From Candidatus Moraniibacteriota bacterium (GTDB taxonomy: Bacteria > Patescibacteriota > Minisyncoccia > Moranbacterales > UBA1568), in the NCBI GenBank assembly GCA_018061645.1, contig JAGOTT010000011.1, forward strand, positions 1 to 33,540: a stretch of DNA of 33,540 bases, in the 5' to 3' direction. The notes under the pieces were generated by a model. That model saw only the letters and a program-made list of their open reading frames with translations, was not told the DNA's origin and did no database searches. The stretch's first letter is position 1. Each line of letters begins with the position of its first letter. Of the stretch, positions 29,294 to 33,540 are shown one piece after another. Both the position numbers and the translations under genes were made by a program.

Positions 29294-29611
29294 ATGGGTA
29301 TTCTCCCGATCCTCGTCATCGTCTTTTCCGCGCTGAACGACATCCTTGATTTCGCGACGGCCTATTTTCCGGGGATCAACGAGGTGATCACCTTCATGTT
29401 CGCTTCGATCATCGGGATGCTCGTGTTTTTTGAGGCGCTTCAGAAAAAGCTCGCGAACGAGAAGGGTATCGGAAAGATGGTCGCGAAGAAGCTCCTCACG
29501 CTTCTCGCGGCATCGCTCGCCGAGTCGTTCCCGGTATTCGGTTTACTGCCGTTTCAGACCATCGGCGCGGTCGTGATGGGAATCATAAAAACCGCTCCGC
29601 AGAAGAAATGA
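29294..29611 (+). CDS. Small membrane protein of secretion cluster
   Basis: 105 residues from ATG at 29294. Two or three hydrophobic segments (GILPILVIVFSALNDILDFA; VITFMFASIIGMLVFFEAL; FPVFGLLPFQTIGAVVMGII) with a basic loop KKLANEKGIGKMVAKKL between the second and third. Family not recognised. Small integral proteins are usual after VirB4 in CPR clusters; a VirB2/VirB3-like role is conceivable but unsupported. No Shine-Dalgarno sequence. Confidence 0.75.
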   Translation: MGILPILVIVFSALNDILDFATAYFPGINEVITFMFASIIGMLVFFEALQKKLANEKGIGKMVAKKLLTLLAASLAESFPVFGLLPFQTIGAVVMGIIKTAPQKK

Positions 29612-29676
29612 GTGGGGTCTACAGGATCGGGAAAAAGTGATATGATGGAATCGACATAAAAACGGTAAAAAAACCT

Positions 29677-30336
29677 ATGCAATCACTCGCATTCCTCTCG
29701 CCCAAGAGACAGTTCGTCGCGGCGGGACTCATGGCGATCGGCGCGCTTCTCCTCTACTATTTCTTCCCGTTCGACGAGAAGCTCAACGATTCCGTCCAAG
29801 CGGTCGTGTCCGGCGCGGTCTTCTTTCTGCTCCTGCCGATCCTATACGTGAAGCTGATCCTCAAGGAACCCGTCTCCGTGATCGGTTTCCGTGGGAGCAG
29901 TCGGAGTCATGGGTGGATTTCCGTTCCGCTCGTCGTCGTGCCGATTTTGTCCGTGCTCTATCTGCTGGTGCGGTATTACCCGGTCGAGGAGGGATATTAT
30001 ATCCCGTCGCTCGCGGAATCTTCCTTTCCGATATTCCTACTTTACGAGATAGCGCTCGTCGGAACGATCGCGTTCCTTTACGAAGTTTTTTTTCGGGGTT
30101 TCGTACAGCTTCTCTGGCTCCGCGATCTCGGTCTGTGGTCGGTATTCATCCAGGCCGGAATCTTCTTCGCATTCGTGCTGTTCACTGACGGGGTGACGTG
30201 GCAGAGTGTCCCGATGATCCTTTCAGCGTTCGCAGCCGGTTTCACTGCGCACTATACCCGGTCGATCTGGTATTCATGGATCGCCGCGTGGCTTCTCCTG
30301 TTTCTTTCCGAAACTTACCTTCTTACTTTGGGCTAA
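29677..30336 (+). CDS. CPBP-like membrane protein with degenerate protease motif
   Basis: 219 residues, about six to seven membrane helices. FLYEVFFRGFVQLLWLRDLGLWSVFIQAGIFFAF lies where CPBP (Abi) intramembrane proteases carry EExxxR. Here the first Glu is Tyr (Y-E-V-F-F-R), and the following conserved His of FxxxH is not seen. The protein is therefore probably an inactive relative or has another role. A possible -10 box TATGAT at 29641-29646 gives a short leader. It lies between two secretion-cluster genes. Confidence 0.65.
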   Translation: MQSLAFLSPKRQFVAAGLMAIGALLLYYFFPFDEKLNDSVQAVVSGAVFFLLLPILYVKLILKEPVSVIGFRGSSRSHGWISVPLVVVPILSVLYLLVRYYPVEEGYYIPSLAESSFPIFLLYEIALVGTIAFLYEVFFRGFVQLLWLRDLGLWSVFIQAGIFFAFVLFTDGVTWQSVPMILSAFAAGFTAHYTRSIWYSWIAAWLLLFLSETYLLTLG

Positions 30337-30348
30337 TCGCACAAACAT

Positions 30349-33285
30349 ATGAATATATCGAGCACGAAGAGTCGCCGCACAATTTCTTCCGCATTCGCGC
30401 TTGCGCTCGTCATGCAGCTTGTCTTCCCGATGCAACTCTTGGCGATGTTCGGTGGCGGACCGAAGATACCGTCCCCATCCAAGGTCGCGAAGGAAATGGA
30501 ACAACGGTATCATATCAATACCGAGTCCGTACAGAATATCGGGGAGGGCTTCAATGTTGCAGATAGCAAGAAAACCACTCCGGAAGTTTCCGTATTCTTC
30601 AGTCCATCGGATCCGCGGGAGGGGCAAAAAATCACCGCGAAAGCGTTCCCGATGTATTTTTCGAACGAGAATCAACATCTCTACTACACCTGGTATCTCA
30701 AACGAACCGGCTGCGATCTTGGTCCGGCGGGAGGGAAGCCGGCATACTGCAATGCCGATGGTTCCGGCAACATCACCGTGAATGATTGGAAGGTCGCCGC
30801 TGGAAGGATACTGGCTACCGATAACGCCGATAAGGCGGGGTTTGACTATGGAAGTAGCACGGATTCAGATTCATACAGTGCCCAATACGGTGGCGGGAAT
30901 CAGGTAAATACTTCGGGTGACTGGTGCTATCTCGCCGATCAGAGCAGTGGGACAATTTATGAATTGGTTACTAAGGCCACTTCGGACAGTTATACATGTG
31001 GAGCTTTGTATGAACCTGGTTGTGTTTCCGGTTCAGACACGATCGATCCGGCAGCGTTCAATGCTAGCGCAAGCGCGGACGCTCTTGGCAACTCGTCTGT
31101 TTCGGTTGTTGGAAGCACATTTGTCAATACGTCCACATATGAGTCAGTCGGATCGCCGGATTGCAAGAACAACACCCCGACGTGCCCATCCGGGACGGTT
31201 GCGCGGTGTATCCTGAAGGCTAAAATGGATTCGACATTTGATTATAATGCCGATACAGCTGGGATAGGCTGTACATCCGGAAGCGTGGTTGCCGGAGGCT
31301 CGAAATGTTCGTTCCACCTGTTTCCCTGGCCGGATACGAACCTGGATGGAAACATCGCGGCAGGAGAGAAGAATGATTCCGGGGACGGAGCATTCGGGGT
31401 CAATGAAGAGAATTTCTGGGGGACAAATCCGAATGATCCCGATACCGCGGATAATGGCAATAAGGATGAGGCGAACGTGGTCGGGCTCGGACGGGATACT
31501 TTCACCTGGAATTATCAGCAGGGCGATATGCTCGGGGTCGTCGTTGAAGGGGTCTCGATGATTACGACGAAACACAGCGACTCTTCGTCGGCTATCATGT
31601 GGGCTTTTCCAAAAAACGACTGCGCTGTTCTCGGTAAGGGATCCTATAGCCAAACCATAAAAGGATATTCCGTGAAAATTCCGACAACTGACATGACCGT
31701 TGATGACGTGAATGCCTGTCTGGATGACAATCTTCTGGATCCGCTCGAAGGCGGTCAAGGAAGCTCGAAAAAGCTCGAGGTGGAGGTTTCCGCGACCCCT
31801 GAAAATCCTGTGAACGACGAGACGACCGAGGGATGGGGCGATACGGTTTCGGCCTTCGTGTCGGTGTCCAATTCATCGCGTGCTTCTTCCGAGCTTTCAT
31901 ATGACTGGACGGTGTCCATCAGTGATAATCCGAACACGGGATGGAAGGATATCACCGCCAATCTCAAGACAGAGGGACTCCTTCAGAACTCTGCGGGAAA
32001 CGGACTCGATTCCATATCGATCGAACTCAATATGCAGACAGCGTTTCTGACCCCACTCGGATTCAATGGTGTTGATCCTCTCTATCTCAAGATCGCTCCG
32101 ACGGTGAAAGAGAATTTCTCCAATGCAGTTGTTCGCGAGGGGAAGAGCGACGTGATTGTCCGGGTTCTGAATACGACGAACAAGATCGTGGCATATAGGA
32201 CGAGCGCGGAACTTGCCGGTGGATCATACAAGGTGACATTCGACAGTGATTTGGCTCCGGCTGCGCCCGGAGTGCAACTGGCTCCGATGTGTAATAACTA
32301 TTATGGTGATTTGAGTCCAGGAGCTCTCGCTCTTGCCGGTGTGACGCTGGAGGAGGCTGTGAAAGCAAACCTCAACCGCATCGCCTGCCGGGTCGTGAAG
32401 AACGAGATCATCGGTCTCAAATTTTCCGATGAAGCGGGTCTTTCCGATTTCAGGTGGACACTCAATGACAGGCCGGTAACCTGCTCGACGAATGTCTCGG
32501 CTGCGTGCGGAAACGGGGTATTCTTCGCCGTTGCCGGTAATCCTGGAGAGACGTATTCCATCAAGGCGAGCGCCGTGGATACGGCAACCGGAAAGTCGGT
32601 GACGCTCGTCCGGACGTTCCAGATCGTCGAACCGGAAGTTGTGATCGAATCGGATGATTTGGCTCTTTCGTGGCCGAAATACGTCGGATCTCATACGGAT
32701 CTTGCCGGGAACGTATTCGATGAATACAGCGACGTCGCATTCGAGACAGAGGGAGCTGGGAATATCAAACTGAAGGCGCGGTTCCTGCCGGGTTCGGCGA
32801 GATTTCTGTCCTCGGATTTCGGTCCGGACTTGTCGTTCGGTACGGCCGACGATGTGTCGAGGAGAATATGGTTGGTAGACGATATCGAGGTGCCGGAGAC
32901 CGCGCCCGGGTCGCTTGCGATAGACTATGCTCCGGTGACGCCGAAGGTTGCCGGAGAGGTGTACAATATCTCCTTCAACGCGTTGCTCGTGCAACCTGTC
33001 GAGAAGCGGCAGGCACTCAAGGATATCTGGGGGATAGATACGCTCGCATCATCCGAAATCCGGGTATCACAGAGCATCCAGATGGATGTCGTCGAACTCG
33101 AGTATATCGTGCAGGGTCCGAAAAAATTCTTTGCTGCCATATCGAGCTATCTTCCCGCGTCGATACTCTTCGCCTTCAAGATCACGCTTTCCATGGCGCT
33201 ACTCCTCTTCACCGTGGGATTCGTATTCGCGCTTATTCCGGCCGAGCCGCGGACGGATGAGGTGATTCTGTCACGACGAAGCTGA
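30349..33285 (+). CDS. Large exported protein with C-terminal membrane anchor
   Basis: 978 residues. A basic start and hydrophobic stretch (SSAFALALVMQLVFPMQLLA, about 13-32) act as signal. Ectodomain residues 35-930 are Ser/Thr/Asn/Gly-rich and strand-like with many cysteines in pairs in the first 300 (e.g. CDLG.., YC, WCYL, CGALYEPGC, CKNNTPTC), suggesting disulfides. Near 324-376, PDTNLDGNIAAGEKNDSGDG and NPNDPDTADNGNKDE are Asp/Asn-rich loops like thrombospondin-3 or dockerin calcium sites. A single C-terminal helix (SILFAFKITLSMALLLFTVGFVFALI, about 937-962) anchors it. No family assigned. Size and position suggest the surface or pilus-associated part of the type IV machine. No Shine-Dalgarno sequence is visible before ATG. 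Confidence 0.8.
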   Translation: MNISSTKSRRTISSAFALALVMQLVFPMQLLAMFGGGPKIPSPSKVAKEMEQRYHINTESVQNIGEGFNVADSKKTTPEVSVFFSPSDPREGQKITAKAFPMYFSNENQHLYYTWYLKRTGCDLGPAGGKPAYCNADGSGNITVNDWKVAAGRILATDNADKAGFDYGSSTDSDSYSAQYGGGNQVNTSGDWCYLADQSSGTIYELVTKATSDSYTCGALYEPGCVSGSDTIDPAAFNASASADALGNSSVSVVGSTFVNTSTYESVGSPDCKNNTPTCPSGTVARCILKAKMDSTFDYNADTAGIGCTSGSVVAGGSKCSFHLFPWPDTNLDGNIAAGEKNDSGDGAFGVNEENFWGTNPNDPDTADNGNKDEANVVGLGRDTFTWNYQQGDMLGVVVEGVSMITTKHSDSSSAIMWAFPKNDCAVLGKGSYSQTIKGYSVKIPTTDMTVDDVNACLDDNLLDPLEGGQGSSKKLEVEVSATPENPVNDETTEGWGDTVSAFVSVSNSSRASSELSYDWTVSISDNPNTGWKDITANLKTEGLLQNSAGNGLDSISIELNMQTAFLTPLGFNGVDPLYLKIAPTVKENFSNAVVREGKSDVIVRVLNTTNKIVAYRTSAELAGGSYKVTFDSDLAPAAPGVQLAPMCNNYYGDLSPGALALAGVTLEEAVKANLNRIACRVVKNEIIGLKFSDEAGLSDFRWTLNDRPVTCSTNVSAACGNGVFFAVAGNPGETYSIKASAVDTATGKSVTLVRTFQIVEPEVVIESDDLALSWPKYVGSHTDLAGNVFDEYSDVAFETEGAGNIKLKARFLPGSARFLSSDFGPDLSFGTADDVSRRIWLVDDIEVPETAPGSLAIDYAPVTPKVAGEVYNISFNALLVQPVEKRQALKDIWGIDTLASSEIRVSQSIQMDVVELEYIVQGPKKFFAAISSYLPASILFAFKITLSMALLLFTVGFVFALIPAEPRTDEVILSRRS

Positions 33286-33312
33286 TCTTTGCGGGCAATA
33301 GCAATAGTATCG

Positions 33313-33343
33313 AAAAACCGCTCCCGTATGGGAGCGGTTTTTT
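33313..33343. terminator. Strong bidirectional terminator
   Basis: Stem AAAAACCGCTCCC / GGGAGCGGTTTTT with loop GTAT, T- and A-runs at both ends. It ends the secretion cluster on the plus strand and can end a transcript coming from the other side. Confidence 0.9.
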
Positions 33344-33424
33344 CGCGATACAGCGTGTGCCGAAGGAGAGACTCGCCAGCCCAAGGCTGGTCCGCCTTGG
33401 GCGGAAACTCTTCTCTGTGTCTCT
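33313..33424 (-). ncRNA. Candidate structured small RNA on minus strand
   Basis: Minus-strand boxes TTTGGA (33448-33453), 17 bases, TACAAT (33425-33430) predict a start near 33418. The transcript would fold into TCCGCC/GGCGGA and CCAGCC/GGCTGG hairpins or one longer GCCCAAGGC/GCCTTGGGC stem (33379-33402), and end at the terminator 33313-33343 after roughly 105 bases. No ORF of note. An AGAGA/TCTCT pairing could close the structure. The -35 box is weak, and the CCAAGG palindrome may be an ordinary intergenic repeat. Confidence 0.35.
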
Positions 33425-33540
33425 ATTGTACCAAACTCGCACCTATTTCCAAAACAAAGTGAGGTAATGACTTCGCACGCTCCGCGTGCGTGGTGGCTTG
33501 AAACTGCCCCGTACGCTCGAAGAAAGCCCCACGCACTGGC
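33425..33540. other. Edge region without recognised gene
   Basis: It holds the possible minus-strand promoter and a perfect GCACGC/GCGTGC hairpin (33475-33489, 3-base loop). I see no coding frame or RNA gene before the window ends. Confidence 0.4.

Noticed and set aside
33471-33540. tmRNA or tRNA at the window end
   Set aside because: Only a GCACGC hairpin is visible; no conserved RNA motif before the edge.

Overview
The window looks like a chromosomal segment of a small-genome bacterium, most likely from the candidate phyla radiation (Patescibacteria, Parcubacteria-like). Four things suggest this: a compact set of housekeeping genes; a type IV secretion-like cluster of VirB6-like, PrgI-like, TraC/VirB4-like and very large exported proteins, which is typical of that group; a MurE-like ligase with a shortened front end; and many genes with no Shine-Dalgarno sequence. 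The genetic code is standard, because polA, holA and the AbiEii-like gene all end plausibly at TGA. The lineage is an inference and cannot be settled from this stretch. I saw no rRNA gene, tRNA gene, CRISPR array or transposase.

Layout. 1-2439 is polA without its start. 2517-4553 is a leftward group of four uncharacterised genes, one with two CxxC pairs. 4678-6855 runs rightward with a DUF3048 (YerB-like) lipoprotein-family gene and holA, which converges on rpsT. 7423-9449 is a leftward accessory block: a radical SAM enzyme, a 61-residue peptide and a receiver-like protein, divergent from a TrmB-like regulator at 9813. 10704-13577 holds ruvA, a FemAB-type aminoacyltransferase gene and a MurE-like ligase. 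13619-14522 is leftward (a hypothetical gene and a DUF212/PAP2-like membrane protein). Then come uvrD/pcrA, a leftward XerC/D-type recombinase, a LysM-CHAP wall hydrolase with a structured leader, and an AbiE-like toxin-antitoxin pair.

20773-33285 is the secretion cluster: lipoprotein, VirB6-like membrane protein, a Pro-rich cytoplasmic protein, an inserted four-helix-bundle (23S rRNA intervening-sequence) gene, a PrgI-like protein, a separate TraC/VirB4 N-domain protein, the VirB4 ATPase, a small membrane protein, a degenerate CPBP-like membrane protein and a 978-residue exported protein. The order suggests one envelope-spanning machine. No relaxase, VirD4 or VirB11 is present here.

The most striking signal is a family of degenerate repeats with a strict 7-base period. 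The word differs from place to place (AACAAGG, GAATCAC, ATTTCAA, CAGTCAA, ATGACAA, CACAAAG-like). They lie between genes, abut start codons and have entered coding sequences (polA, the FemAB-type gene, xerC/D). In the secretion cluster, heptad arms in inverted orientation flank the four-helix-bundle gene. A second, ORF-less pair with matching ends lies about 400 bases further on, and a third inverted pair with a different word lies near 29.2 kb. This looks like a small cassette with heptad ends plus MITE-like derivatives. Other points of interest are three promoters whose -10 box sits exactly six bases before the ATG (leaderless mRNAs), a nested-stem leader before the wall hydrolase, a matched leader motif in the radical SAM/peptide block, and a possible small structured RNA at 33.3-33.4 kb on the minus strand.
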